64,000 nucleotides of DNA from Brugia malayi (taxonomy: Eukaryota; Nematoda; Chromadorea; Rhabditida; Onchocercidae), in the NCBI RefSeq assembly GCF_000002995.4, contig NW_025062478.1, forward strand, positions 9,621,001 to 9,685,000, in the 5' to 3' direction. The position numbers and the translations under genes were made by a program. Below the pieces are notes generated by a model that made no database searches, was not told where the DNA came from, and was given only the letters and a program-made list of their open reading frames with translations. Numbering within the stretch: the first letter of the stretch is position 1; each line of letters begins with the position of its first letter. This document shows, piece after piece, positions 15,401-27,985 of the stretch.

Positions 15401-18400
15401 GTTGTATGTGATATTGTTTCGAATTACCAATTCTTGAGATATAATAGTGAAATGTTTCTATTTAATTTAATCGATTCACAATTCATAATTTGGATTATCT
15501 GCAGGGTTTTGAAAGTTTACGCACCAGCAAATGAACAAAGAGCGATTAATCGTAAACTGGAAGAATTAAGTGAAACTGAACGTTTCATTGTGGAAATATT
15601 TTGTGATGATGAATTTGCGGAAAAATTTCGCCAATATATGAGTGTTGAAGAGAAGAAAGGTGAAGAAGCATTCGATGCCATTGCGTTCGGTTTATTTTAC
15701 GTCAGTTTTATTAATTTTTTTATTAACGAAAGTCAATATTCCTTGTGCTTTGAAAGAATTTATATATTTATTAGCAGAATTGTTAATGTGTCATAAGATA
15801 CTGTCATCAGTGAGTCACTTTAATGACTTTTTTTTTTTTTTTTGATAGGTAATACTAGGCTTTTTTTAAAGAAGCTTTAGATATCAGTATATCTAGCGTG
15901 AAACAGTAAAATTATTTTGATATCATTTTGTAGTCAGTTTGCACTATGTAATAAATTTTGTATGATTCAGATGACTCTAAAGTGTCTTTTCTCTCCATAT
16001 ACTATAAAAGCTTTCCCCAAACTTCGGTGACAAATCGAACTTTTAATATTGCTTTTTTAAATGATTTTCATAGCTGTTTTTTGGAAAATTATTAGTGAGA
16101 TTAAAAACGATGCATATTTCCAATTACTTTGAGTAAAAAAAGGAATTGCCTTTTCAGGGCATTTTTCGGAACTATAATGATCTTATGCTTCCAATTTTTA
16201 AGAAACATTTGGAAATTTTGCTTGCAAGTGATAAGGTTACGCATTTTATCTTCTTTGTTTTTCATGTTTCGAATTGTTTTGTAGAACTAATATATATTCT
16301 GAATCCTATGTTTATATTTCATAATAAATGTTTTATTCCTCATTTTCATTCGGACAACGATGAATCAAACTTTTAATATTGCTTTTGTTTTTTTCTAATT
16401 TCATATTTTTAGGAAGGTGATCAACGATTAGCATCAGAAATGGTTGCGGGACTGTTAAATGGCAGTAAACTTTGGTCATTCGAGAAGATTTCAGCAATGT
16501 CGAATTGGCTTAAACCTTTAATAAGCAGTTGCTTGGAAACAATAAAAACTGAAAATGTCAAAAATTGGGGAACAGCTATTGCGACAGTTTTCGGTTCGGC
16601 TGACCCGAAAGCGCTTTCATGGTTTATTGAAATGCTTCTTGATTTATGCATGAAGCCAACGGATAACAGCTTTCATGCTACTACGTATGAACTTTTTTCA
16701 TTAATGTTATTTGTATAATTCCTTATTAGTTGTATTACGAATGAATGCAGTTCATTTGTTAACTTAGTCTGTATGAGAAATTAATCAAATGAGTAATTTT
16801 TTGTTGAAAGATTGAAGTAACAAATTTGTCTTCAAATTAAAAAGAATATTTCTAATTTTACTAAAGAAAACTGATTTAAATAATTATAGGAAAAATCTCT
16901 TTTGATAATTAATGCATATCTGAATGGGGTCAAAAATACTTATATGTTATTAACGGTAGCATGTTGAAAGTTTGAAAGTAAGGCAGGGGAATAAATTTTT
17001 ATGGCCATATCGCAATGAATAATGGATTTGCAGTGATCAGATCAACTTTGTTTACTTTATATGAATGTCAGATATGATGAAATAAAATGGATAACTACTT
17101 GGTTTCAATTAGTATAGATTGTGTTATTTATTTCAGTTAATCTTGATAATTTACATATAAGTGGGATAATCAATTATAATCTTTTTTTTTTTTTTTCAAC
17201 AATTCTTGACTTAATTTTATTTCTTTATTCTAATATCATATAGCTTATACGATGATATCATTTTTTTAGCTATGGGATTTGTGAGAAATCCTTTCCGTTT
17301 CAGGCGAATGTATTTTGTGCAAGGTGCTTTAAATCAGTGTGAATGGCGAGTAACAGAATTATGGAATCAGCTGTTTCAAAAATGTTTGGGAACTATGGAA
17401 GAATCATATCAGAATTTACGTGAACGTATTGGCTCTAGTATTGCTACCATTGTATGGTTTGATTTGAGTCATTTATACATTGATCCACGACTGCCAAAGA
17501 AATTTCATCCAATGAAAATTGACGACGTAATGGGTAAAATTAGTGCAAAAGTATGTTTTACTAGAGTTTTTTGTTATTTCTGCCATTCTTATAGTGCTTT
17601 GTCAATGAACTTTTTATATGGATAATGTTAAAATTTTATTTGCAAATACTTTGAACAAATTAACAAGCATTGAGTGAAAATTTTGATTAGGAAGAAAATT
17701 TTATTGGGACTTTAATCTATAAATTTTTCTTTTTATGAAGAGGAAAAAACGTTTTGGTAGGTATCCCTAGGCGTTATGTGAAAATATATGTTGATGGAAG
17801 AAATTTAAGACATATTGCTATTACATATCTTCACTAACGTAATTGGAAGCGTTCGATTTCTTACTTGAAGTGTAACATATACCTAATTAAATCATTATAA
17901 AATTAATTAGAGAATTTCTACAGAAATTGATTAAACAAGCAGTGCTGCTATCTGTTTTATCTTGCTTATTTCAGTTAGAACTTTTATGGTCTGAAGTCGC
18001 CGTTGCAAAACGGGATGATGACGAAGTAGAGGATATTTGTTTGGATAGAAACATGGCGATTAGTAATGGTGAAGGCAATGGCCGAAAAAAAGTTTGCTAA
18101 TCTTTTTTTTCGCAAAAAAAAAAAAGAAAGAAGAAAAATACTTAATTAATTTCTTCTCATATTAAAAAAAAATGGATAAAAGAATATGTTATGAGGAACT
18201 GATGATTTCTGTATCAACTTTATATATCAAAGATTTTGGAGAAAAGCTTTCAATTTAATACCATTTTCAGGCAATTATGACATTTAAATGTGCATTAAAT
18301 TATTTAAACGCACACTGGGTGCATTCGTTCACTGCCTTACCGCCTGCTATTTTTAATGTTTTACCCTTGCTCATACATTTTGAAAATGAAACAAGGTATT

Positions 18401-19970
18401 TCATTTTTTTTGAAAAGAAATTATAGCATCGAACTTAGGGTAGCAAAATGAACATTTAAATCGTCAAAAGTTGCAAGTTTCACAGTCCTTGTTTCTAACA
18501 CTGGAAACTACCGGGAGCTCTTCTAATACCTTCACTTTGCAAATCAACAAAATAAGTGATTCGATTACCGTGTTTAAGAGTTATAGGAAAGGAACCCTAT
18601 TCATGATCAGGATCTTTTTGTTACTTCAGAATTTGTTTCAGCGACGAGGAATTAAAAAATAGTTGTCATGATCAATTGCGCCAAGGAATGTCACAAACTC
18701 TTATTGTGGCAAGCAATGTAGAAATGGTTTTGTGTGGCATTAAAGAGGTTAGCTTTATCATGTTCTGCTACCTGTGGATGCATAATCTTAGCAATCAATC
18801 TCATATTAAGAAGGGAATTAAAATTGTAGAAGTGCACTGTGATTGTTTACTTGAGTTTACTACTTATAGTAATAAATCAAGTAATTATCCGACATTATGC
18901 ATAAGATCTATCCTCTGATAGTGTGGTACCGTTCTCCATAGCGGTAGGAGTGGTACCAATCTTTTGATAATTTAAATAACTTATATATATATATGTTTTG
19001 ATTGATCGCTGTTTCAATTTGATTTTTGCAATTACAGTTAGCTTCATCTGCTGCTTCTTGGTGGAAACCGAAAGTTTCGCTGCTAAAATATATGCAAGTT
19101 GCTGTATTCTCCAATTTCTTCCTTTTCCTGCATCATCGCCCATTTTTACAATCTATTCTCTGCTCCATGATACTTGATCCAAAATTTGAAGTGCGTGAAG
19201 CTGCTGCTACAACGCTATCAGGTCTTATCCACTGTCACTTCTTCGACGTGGACCACCTAATTGTTGTAAGTTTTATGTTTATACGTGTTCATGTTATCGT
19301 TATGAACCATTAATGAAAATTGCAAATAAGTTAAAAGCACTGATTGAATTTGTTGCGCAGGTAATAGCGATATGTATGTCACATTAGCAAATGTACCGAC
19401 GTATACTGATGATTTAAACAAAATTAAATTTTAGGAGACATTTTACGAATGGTCTCGAGAGGAGAATGGTACAAAACGACATGCCGGTGTCTTAGCTCTT
19501 TCTGCTATTGTTCAGGCATTTCCATACAGCGTTCCATCATTCTTGCCGAAAATCCTGATGCAACTTTGTCGTCACACTTGTGACAAACAACCTATGCAAG
19601 TAGGCTTCTTGTTCTTTTTCAAATTTTAGTAAAATTTTAGAGTTATTAAATTTAACTCTTTGGTTGACTTGTAGCTGACTTGAAATAATCTACCTTCAGT
19701 TATTCTGAACATTCTTAGTCATAGTGATAGCGTAAAAAAAACGTATATTTCACGTGATAACCATTGAATAGTGTAAAAAAGATCATTTATTCCACGTGAT
19801 AACCATCTTAACGGTTAAGGAAAGAATATTTTTAGGGTACAGTGAAGAAAGCGTTGAGTGAATTCAAGCGTACTCATCAAGATAATTGGCATGAACATAA
19901 GATGCAGTTCAGTGAAGATCAACTTTCCATTCTGACAGATCTGTTCGTTTCACCCAATTATTACGTCTGA
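3413..19970 (+). CDS. psme4: Proteasome activator complex subunit 4 (PA200/Blm10 family)
   Basis: Multi-exon gene for a HEAT-repeat protein of roughly 1,900 residues (human PSME4 is about 1,840). It caps the 20S proteasome and opens its gate in nucleus and cytosol. The start ATG follows directly on a TATTGTAG acceptor, as in spliced-leader trans-splicing. The N-terminus is acidic and serine-rich (exon near 3413-3521). Conserved blocks include [19 protein letters not shown] (exon near 4731), [15 protein letters not shown] and [15 protein letters not shown] (exon near 17304), and [17 protein letters not shown] in the last exon. The C-terminal DUF3437-like region lies in three exons, 19038-19265, 19435-19599 and 19836-19970 (228, 165 and 135 nt, all phase 0). 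The protein ends N-Y-Y-V, matching the HbYX rule for docking into 20S alpha-ring pockets. The last three exons are duplicated at 46.9-47.8 kb. The junction near 14.78-14.95 kb is uncertain. Confidence 0.93.
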
Positions 19971-20200
19971 CTGAGTCCGTTGATTGAGGGTTATTTTAGA
20001 ATAGCAATTTTTCTAGAAAAATGCTTAGAAGTGTGGTTTGTTTATTTAGTCATTTAAATTTTCAAAATTTTGGATGAAATTGCTTTGATGAAAAACTTTT
20101 GGGAATTTCTTTTATTATCATTAGAGAAGGCCTTATTATGAAGTTATACCAACAATTATTGTTTAGTGCACAGTTCAAAGCTCGTTGATATTACAGTCAG
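18871..20200 (+). repeat. Segmental duplication, copy A (PSME4 3' end)
   Basis: This 1,330-bp segment runs from the intron before the third-last PSME4 exon to about 230 bases past the stop codon. It recurs in direct orientation at 46742-48074. Left edge: both copies share AATAAATCAAGTAATTATCC, preceded by unrelated sequence. Right edge: both share GATATTACAGTCAG and then diverge (GGTTTT versus TTGATA). I saw three differences: two extra bases in a TA run, one extra A in a poly-A run, and one A/G substitution near 19746/47620. Confidence 0.95.
19736..19812. repeat. Intronic 40-bp tandem repeat with CACGTGATAACCAT core
   Basis: In the last PSME4 intron two adjacent units share a TAG(C/T)GTAAAAAA start and a CACGTGATAACCAT end, with a different middle. 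The CACGTG palindrome is an E-box-type hexamer, but a regulatory role is only speculation. The same pair occurs in the duplicated copy at about 47610-47686. Confidence 0.7.
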
Positions 20201-21851
20201 GGTTTTACATTCTTTTGCTTAGGTGTCTTTAGTATTATTGAACCGGCTACATTTCTCTCTCTATCTCCACGACATATTTTAATCTGATGATGGTGACACA
20301 ATTTAATTACATTGTCGAGTGGTAACCTTAGTAAAATATTTTAGTAAAGAAAAAAATTCGAATATTGAAAGTTGATTTCTTGCGTCATCATCCATCATTA
20401 AGAAAATCTAAGCTTCATTTTTGAACTTAAGCTAATGGATTAACGGCATTACTAGATAATGATATGACTTACCTTTGATATGTTTTTGTTTCTAGAAGTT
20501 TTATAAAAATTTTGAGAAGGGATTAGTTATCTGCCGTTCGATCGTGTGGAGTTTAGGAGTACGGAAGCCGGATTTCAAATTTTATGTTAAATGAATGATA
20601 CTCACTGTAATTTATTTCTTCGTTTATGATGCTGTGATGACATTGCGATTTGTTCACTGAACTTTATTTCTCAATTGCTTCCTTATACTTCTTTCTAATT
20701 TTTAGGATTATATGTTGAAAATTCCTTGCATAAAGTACATCTCATTTTTTTTTTCATTTTATTATCATTTTTAGCCTTCTATTTTTTGTCTTTTTCTGCT
20801 GTTAAATATTGAAATGCAAAAATTCCACAGATTGTAGGATAATGCATGGATGGTAACAATTTAGATATTATAGTCCCTTGTCTTAATCTTTCCCGAGTTC
20901 TTTTTATTGCATGAAACTCCAATTTCATTGGGTATGAATTATTTGATTATTACAAGGATAATGCACAATGATTATTTTTGATTATCAAATATCACTCTAT
21001 TTGCCTTATCATTTATTAACGATATGTCGAAGATTTGTTTCATTTCCCTGTGGTCTTTGTTGTTTTCTGAAATTGCATTCAGTAAAGATTAAATTGGCAT
21101 TTTCAAAGATCTTCTGCACTACCAGAATTCATATCCTTCAAAAAAATTACTTTGTTTTGATTTCCAATTAAATTTTAAAGCAATATTTTTAAAACTTGAT
21201 AAAAATAGAACGATATTAATTTAATTTGTTAGAGTTCTGAAGAAGAATTAAATACAAATGTTTGATTATAGGAGATTAGCTTATTTCCTACCTTACTGAT
21301 GTCATTATGCAATGAGTAATTAGACTTGACAATGTTGTGAACCCAACGAATATTTTGACAAATTACCTACAATATCTGCACTGGTTGTAACATAAATTTC
21401 GTGCCTACACAATATTGTAAAAGTATGCTAGCACGCTATTCTTATGACTTTTAACTCAAAATATGGAAATTTGACATGAAAATGGGAAAGGTTTGTTTTT
21501 CCTTTTCCTTTTTTTTTTGTAAGATCTGTGACATACATTTTTCCAAAATTTTGAGTTTTTAAATTGTTAGTTTCTTTTTTTGAAGAAGTAATTTGAGTTA
21601 AATTAGTCTCCTTTTTCTTTCAGTTAGCCATTAATATGATGAATTTAGGTTAATTTTAGTACCTTTTTAGCTTGATCTTTCAAACAAAGTTTATCTTTCA
21701 AGACTAATATTAAAGACTTTTCTCCTTTTTTTTTGCCCCAAATTTTATTAAATCTATAAAATTGTCATGCATCATATGTTTATTTAGGTTATTTTTTCAT
21801 AGTATGATGTGAAAATTGTTATTCAATTCTCGAAACAATGTTAACATAATA
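19971..21851. other. PSME4 3' flank and intergenic region
   Basis: No coding exon was recognised between the PSME4 stop and the ERG28-like start. The first 230 bases belong to the duplicated block. The rest is AT-rich with T-runs. A 67-codon open frame near 20968-21171 has no recognisable motif and no splice context and was not accepted. Confidence 0.6.
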
Positions 21852-22798
21852 ATGGAAATTCAAAATATTATTCGCGCTTGGTTAGCATTCACCGTAATAC
21901 AACTTATCGGTAATCTTCGACAGTGCATACAATCAAAAAATTTTTTAAAAGTTTTGTTACGCCGTAAAACTTCTACCACTGCTGCTACAGGTTAGTTATG
22001 AAATGAAATTAAATATAATTTTAAAAATAAAAATGTTTATGCAACTTTTTTTCGGTTTATTTTATATTTGCTAACAAATTTATATTTGTAATTAATTAAC
22101 GATAAACATTTTTAGATATAGCATCTATTGCTGCATCATTTTTTGTTCACTACTGGACAATACTACTCCTACGCCTCTTTGTAATTTATTATTTCGACTG
22201 CATCCCACTTCATATATTTCATATAATTTGTACAATAACATCAATTGGCTTCCTTTCCTTTGAAATTTTTTACACTGAATTATTGGAAAAATCAATGGCT
22301 CAGTATATACAGATTGCTTTATCTGGTAAGTTTACTGAAATTTGTATCTCATATAGAATTTTCATTGAATTAAAAACAAAAAAAAAAAATTAAGTTTTGA
22401 ATTGGACATCATGATGAAAATATGCAACACATTACATCATCAAGTAGAGAAATTTATATTATTCCCAATTGAAACGAAAAATGCTAGTTTTTTTTTTATT
22501 ATTATTATTGCTCGCTAAGGTAATTATTACTAGCAAAAAAGACACATAATTTCTTTCTGGATAGTTTGTTTTTTTTTTTTTTAAATTGTAATGATAGTTT
22601 ATAAATCGATTGAATTTTTGTCAATTATTCATATCATTCTTTCTTTTTTTCTTTTTTTAAGGTTTTACGATCTTAATTATTATATCTAGCTGGAAATATT
22701 TATTCACAGTTACCAGAAAGCAAGAAAAAAGACGTAAAAAATTAACAGCTCTACATATGATGGAACATAATTACATGGATCTCAAAAAACAAAAATGA
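21852..22798 (+). CDS. erg28: ERG28-like ER membrane scaffold protein
   Basis: Three exons, 21852-21990, 22116-22325 and 22662-22798, join in phase to a 161-residue protein. It shows four hydrophobic segments. The N-terminus (IIRAWLAFTVIQLIGNLRQ) matches the R-x-W-L ... G-N-x-x-Q signature of ERG28/C14orf1, and the middle block (residues about 60-100) matches the family pattern of a hydrophobic stretch ending in (L)SFEIFYTE. In yeast and animals ERG28 tethers sterol C-4 demethylation enzymes in the ER membrane. The C-terminus is lysine-rich (ends DLKKQK), compatible with a cytosolic ER-retention tail. Nematodes are generally regarded as sterol auxotrophs, so the role here is probably not full sterol synthesis. 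The gene is tail to tail with the THAP gene. Family assignment rests on motif recall, not a search. Confidence 0.72.
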
Positions 22799-23336
22799 TA
22801 AATGTAGTATATTCATTATTTATTTAAAATGATAATAAGAGGAAGAATGCAGTGAAACAATTAATATTTTCTTTCATTGTTTATTGATACTCAAATTTTG
22901 TGGTTCCTTTTTGAAAGCTCCAAACATTTCTTAATTTTAACCGACAAAGAATTTTTATACAGATATTAGTAATATTCTTCTTTCTCTTTTTTTTTCCTTT
23001 TCTTTTTCAATCTTTTACTTTTTTTTCTTTATTTTCATATTTAATTACAGATTATAAAAAAGATTATAGTCTCTATAACATAACCTAAAAATTAAGATGT
23101 GAATTTATAGATATGCGCCAGAATAAGCAGATATATCTTTTTGACTTGACTAAGACCTATAGCTTGTTTACTTTCTTAGCGAACATCAACCATTGCATTA
23201 TGCTTAATAAGACAATTTCGAGAGTTCAATAATACTTTTTTTTCCAAAAAGATATGTTTATGAGATAACAAAAGAGATCGTTGCATTGTACAGTACCACA
23301 AAAAAAGGCATTCTATTGTTTTTCAATAGTGAATTG

Positions 23337-25535
23337 TCAGCATATGTTTGCTGCATTTTCCAAAAGGTTTTCCTCTTTTTCTAACACATTTTCCATAGTA
23401 TCAGATCCTTCTATCTGAAAAAGAAAAAAAAAAAAAAAGTATATTAAAAGCGAAACTTTCTTGTCCTTTCAATATTGACAAGCGTCATCTCTGAGTAATT
23501 AATTTCTAATCAATCTTCATAAAACTTAGATTCTACTTAAAATTCCCATCCACAACTTGTTTATCCACGAAAAATGACAAAAGATATCGACTACAAAATT
23601 ATTTTTCTCCTTAAAATTAACAATGCCAAATGAAGGTAAAAAGAATATGAATGTGCCACTTGGGTTTACGAAGTCAGTCGTAGTGGGTTTTACCTGATTT
23701 CGTGCAGATTTAGCCACTCGTATGCGACGTTTGATAATAACAGTTTGACCTGGCTTAATACCTACTGCTTCTACAAACGGTCGAGGTAAATGTTGCAATT
23801 TCATGCGTTTTTTCATACCAGTTACAGGATTTGTGAACATTACAATATTCGGCATATCATCTTTTAATGACTTTTTCTCCACTTCTTGGGTTTCCGATAA
23901 CAAAATTTTTTCTGATGAACAATCTTGCAAATTTTCGGTAGCACCTTGGTCGATTTTCTATAAACTGATAAATTCATAAAATTCTCGTGTTTTCCAACCA
24001 AACAAGTCATATCTAATTGCAATACAACAGTTTGACTAAAATATGAAGCAGTAACCTTAGGTTCATCTGAAGAAGATATCACTTTTCGTCGTTTTCGTAA
24101 AATTGATGGCTTGCATGCATGCAGACGTTCAGTGCGTTCCGGTCGTGATACGGAAGGCTAGAATCATGAATTAGATTTAATTACTCACTGATTAAAACTC
24201 TAATGATTATTACGCATCTCTACACTATCGTTGGTGGAGAAAAATACCAGCTCATCCTACATCTTAGTGAACTTCAGTAATCATCGTTTTTTAATAGAAG
24301 AAGACAACAACTTTACTACGAGAAAATATTATTATTAAGCAGAAGAACTACTATTTACAAGGAAAAAGTGCTGTAAGTATACGTTATCCTATGAACAAAG
24401 TCGATAATCATATGCTTTTAAAAGTAACTGTCATATATTATTTTGTGAGGTAGCCTAGGACTCAAAGCAAGAAACTGAAATGAACACACACCATTTCATC
24501 GAAATCATCATCATTTGCAAGACTTTCAAGATATGTTAATGTCTTAGCAACGGGCTCTGTTGTCAAACGTTGCAGGAATAAATGAGGAGCAAAATCTTCA
24601 TGTGATGGATCGTTAGATGGTCGACCTTGTCGAAAATGTATACTGCATACCTATAAAGTGATAATGAAATAGTAGTAATATGTTTAAGTCGATATTTATA
24701 TAAAAAAAGTGCACATCATCCTGTGAATGGAAGCAATAATAATGTCATTTTAAGAGTGTGTAAAATGACATAAAATGAAATAATCCTAAGGGATACTAGA
24801 AGTATAGTTCTAAATAATTTACATCTTCCAAATCCTCTGTGAAGTTTTGATTTTTCACACTAAAAACAACATGCTGCTAAGAATCATATTTAATATGGTA
24901 ATCGCAAAATTTTCAAAAAAAAAACAAAAGGTTTAACTGCTTGATTCACTACTTTCTGAGCATCGAGATTTTAACTTCTCTAACAAATAAACATAATCGG
25001 TAATACCACACAATACTGTTTGAAGTTAGCTGTATGTTATAATAAGTAAAAATATAGTCAAATATAGTTTTTAGTTTAAGTTTGGACCGAAATATGAGAT
25101 TAGATTTGCCTTAGATTCTAAACGTATATTAAGGAACAAAATCAAATTATACTATAAAATTCCGCTTGAGAGTTATAGCCAAATATGCATGCTTAAATTA
25201 TAGTAAAATTTGATACTCATGTTCACACTTAAATTTTGGATATAATTTTTATCAAATAGAAGCTAACATATTGTGGTATTTTCATTGCAAAACCTAAGCA
25301 GATACAATTCATTTCTCGAACTAATCTTGCTAATTGATTATGTGAGCAATAGATAGTGCTGGAATGCAATGATATGAAGAAATGAGCAAACCTTATCTTT
25401 TGCTGATAATTCGCGATCACCAATAGCACATAACCATTTCACACGTTTCAAGCCTGGTTCACGTGGAATTCCATAAAATCTCAACGTTGGACCATTTGTA
25501 CGACGATACCAACCACAGAAAATACACTTTTCCAT
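23337..25535 (-). CDS. THAP-type zinc-finger DNA-binding protein
   Basis: Five minus-strand exons (25392-25535, 24492-24650, 24056-24157, 23694-23957, 23337-23414) all join in phase 0 to give 248 residues. The N-terminus is a THAP (C2CH) domain. Cys4 and Cys7 lie in MEKCIFC, then comes the conserved TLRFYGIP and the Trp of KWLCAIG, then Cys50-x2-His53 in VCSIHF, and a closing DFAPHLF resembling the AVPTIF box. THAP domains bind DNA sequence-specifically, so a nuclear transcription factor or a domesticated P-element-type protein is likely. The middle carries a basic LRKRRK patch (possible nuclear localisation signal). Exon 4 has a well-formed segment with PGQTVIIKRRIRV that I cannot place in a family. 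No transposase catalytic region is present. The target and specific orthologue are unknown. Confidence 0.85.
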
Positions 25536-27985
25536 TGCTTTTGAAAGAAAGGAATATTTTATGCTTTTATGAACGAAACTTATACAAATCGATTGTTTGC
25601 TTTATAGATTAATATATAAATTTTATAGATATATACTTTATAGATATAAAAATACTTTGTAGAGAAATATGATTTATCATTATTTGATAATTTTGATGAT
25701 TCAGATGAAACCACTTCAACCACTTAAAATCTCAAACAATTCGAAGGAGAAATAAATAATGAAATTCCGAATGTTGCAACAATCATTACTAATACCATGA
25801 AAATACCTCTTTCGCTCTGCGGTGGCACTGAAGTAGTCAGTTTTTCTTTTTCTTTTTTTTCAAAAAAATCATATTTCAATTTTTATAGACTCTAAAGAAG
25901 TTTAAAAACATACCAGAATTTATGCTTTCCATCATTGCCAACGCTATATTCCAATTTAAAGACCATTTAATAGACATAAAAAAAGTCGTATTTCAACTTG
26001 TATAAACATGGATTCTAGCCGTTGTCATTTTTAATAGATATTTTGATTGAATTTCATAGAGTATACTATTTCTTATCATAATTTTACAAATATGCAATAT
26101 ATTAGTAATATACTAATTATCATTTATTTCCTTTTAATTTGGTTTAAAACGATTTATTTTAACATTTCGGTTTGGAAATATTTTTGAAAAGCATTTTTTC
26201 ATACGAATTGGTCATATTGCCATTTCAAAATGACCACACCGTACAAATACCGGGATATCATCATACTAACACAAAATTATAAATCATAACCACCAATTTA
26301 AAACTACCTAAAGCAAACAAAAAAATAAAAAAATATTCCCAAATATTGTGACCGTACTGTAATTTTCATGAAAGAATTTTCATATTTGAATATTATTTAC
26401 TTTTTTTAGCTAATTAAAATTGCCCTATTTCATTACTCATTGCTAATATATAGATAATATATGCTTATAAGCCATCAATTAGATCTGAAAATCCCAAATT
26501 TACAATATGTCTAGAAGACTCTCTCAATTCTTTGCGAATTTTATTCTGTTGAATAAATGTTGAATTAATGTTACATAATTCATGTCAATGGAATAAAATA
26601 TTGGATAAAATACATAAATTTGTGATAGACACAAGATAGTACAATTGCTTTCCAATGACTTATGACCTTTTATGCAATCCGAGTTATGTATGATTGCTTT
26701 CTGATGACCTATAACCTTTTATGCGATCTAAGTTACATGAAAAGTTTCATCAGTTTGTCGCAATTATTTGATTGTACTTTTAAAACATTTCACTTTACAC
26801 CGTACCTCTGATTAAATTTATTTTTCTCTCTCTTCTTCCTCTCTCCCTCTCCGCCTCTCTTCGAGCCATTACTTTCCCATCAAACTAGTACCGTTCGCAC
26901 TCTTTCGATTTTTCTATATCAATAAAAGTTTTTTTCACATCAACATTTTATCTTCAATATTATTATTATTTATTAATCATATTATTATTATTGTTATTAT
27001 TAATTATTAATTATGGATGAAAACCATCTAATAATGATTGACAGTAAATGTCGAAACTTGAAAAAATTCAATATTAATTTTCACTGTAAAAAATATTTTA
27101 AAGAAGAACGAAATGATTTATTCTTATTATACACTTTTCATTTATTGGTCTCTTCTTTCCTTTTTATTTTTTTTTTTTTCAATTTAAAATTTATGCAAAA
27201 AAAGATTTCCTTTACTGTTTGCTTATCTCTTATCATCTCCGTTTACACTTATATTTTCGCATTTCTTTAGAAATAATTTCCGATTTAAAACTTTTTCGAA
27301 TAAACTATATTTAATAATTGTCCATCATAAAGTCACACAGATTCTTTTGTCATTTTAATATCGTAATCTCTTGACAATGTCGGTTTCCTTTATGCTTTTT
27401 ATTCTGTTCTCTGATTTCAATTTTTATTGTCACTGATTGGTCGAGTACTTATGCAGTGAACTGTTTCCGGAAAATCAACTAACATCCTTTACTGATTGGA
27501 ATATAATTAATGTATGATCGCTACTTGTTATGTTGACGATTATGCTGGTAATTTTGAAATTCAGTAAAGAAAGTCAAAAATTATATTTTCTCGGGCAATA
27601 TAAATATCGAGTATCTTTTATTTTTATTGTACCAATGTCATCTACAGCCTAGCATTGACCTGAAATATGCAACATTATGGAAAAAGTCGTCGTACTTCTC
27701 TTTAATGACAATTTTCCGGTTTAACTCGATTGCTTCCACATCTATGGATTCATAGATGCCAGAATGATTTCCGGGAGACTTTTTTTTTTTCGGAAACTCT
27801 TGAAATGAAACTTCTATTACTGAAATTATTAAAATTTCCGTTGAGTCTTCGTTGTGATCGCTACTCTTCGTGATCAGTAAATTAATCAGAAATTTTGTTC
27901 TTTTTCTGATTACAGATCAATAAGGTTTGATTACAGATCATCAGCACTTTTCTCATTTTTATTATCATTTCAAAATTGATTTGCA
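25536..27985. other. Divergent intergenic region between the THAP and APMAP genes
   Basis: Head-to-head spacing of about 2.4 kb that must hold the promoters of both genes. No exon was recognised. A pyrimidine-rich tract (CTCTC/CTTCC, about 26826-26868) and ATT-rich microsatellite (about 26955-27012) are visible. The open frame at 27013-27270 is low-complexity and was not accepted. Confidence 0.6.

Noticed and set aside
18895..19143. Minus-strand open frames over the PSME4 exon, repeated at 46766-46987
   Set aside because: They are antisense shadows of a clear PSME4 exon and intron, and their repetition only reflects the duplication.
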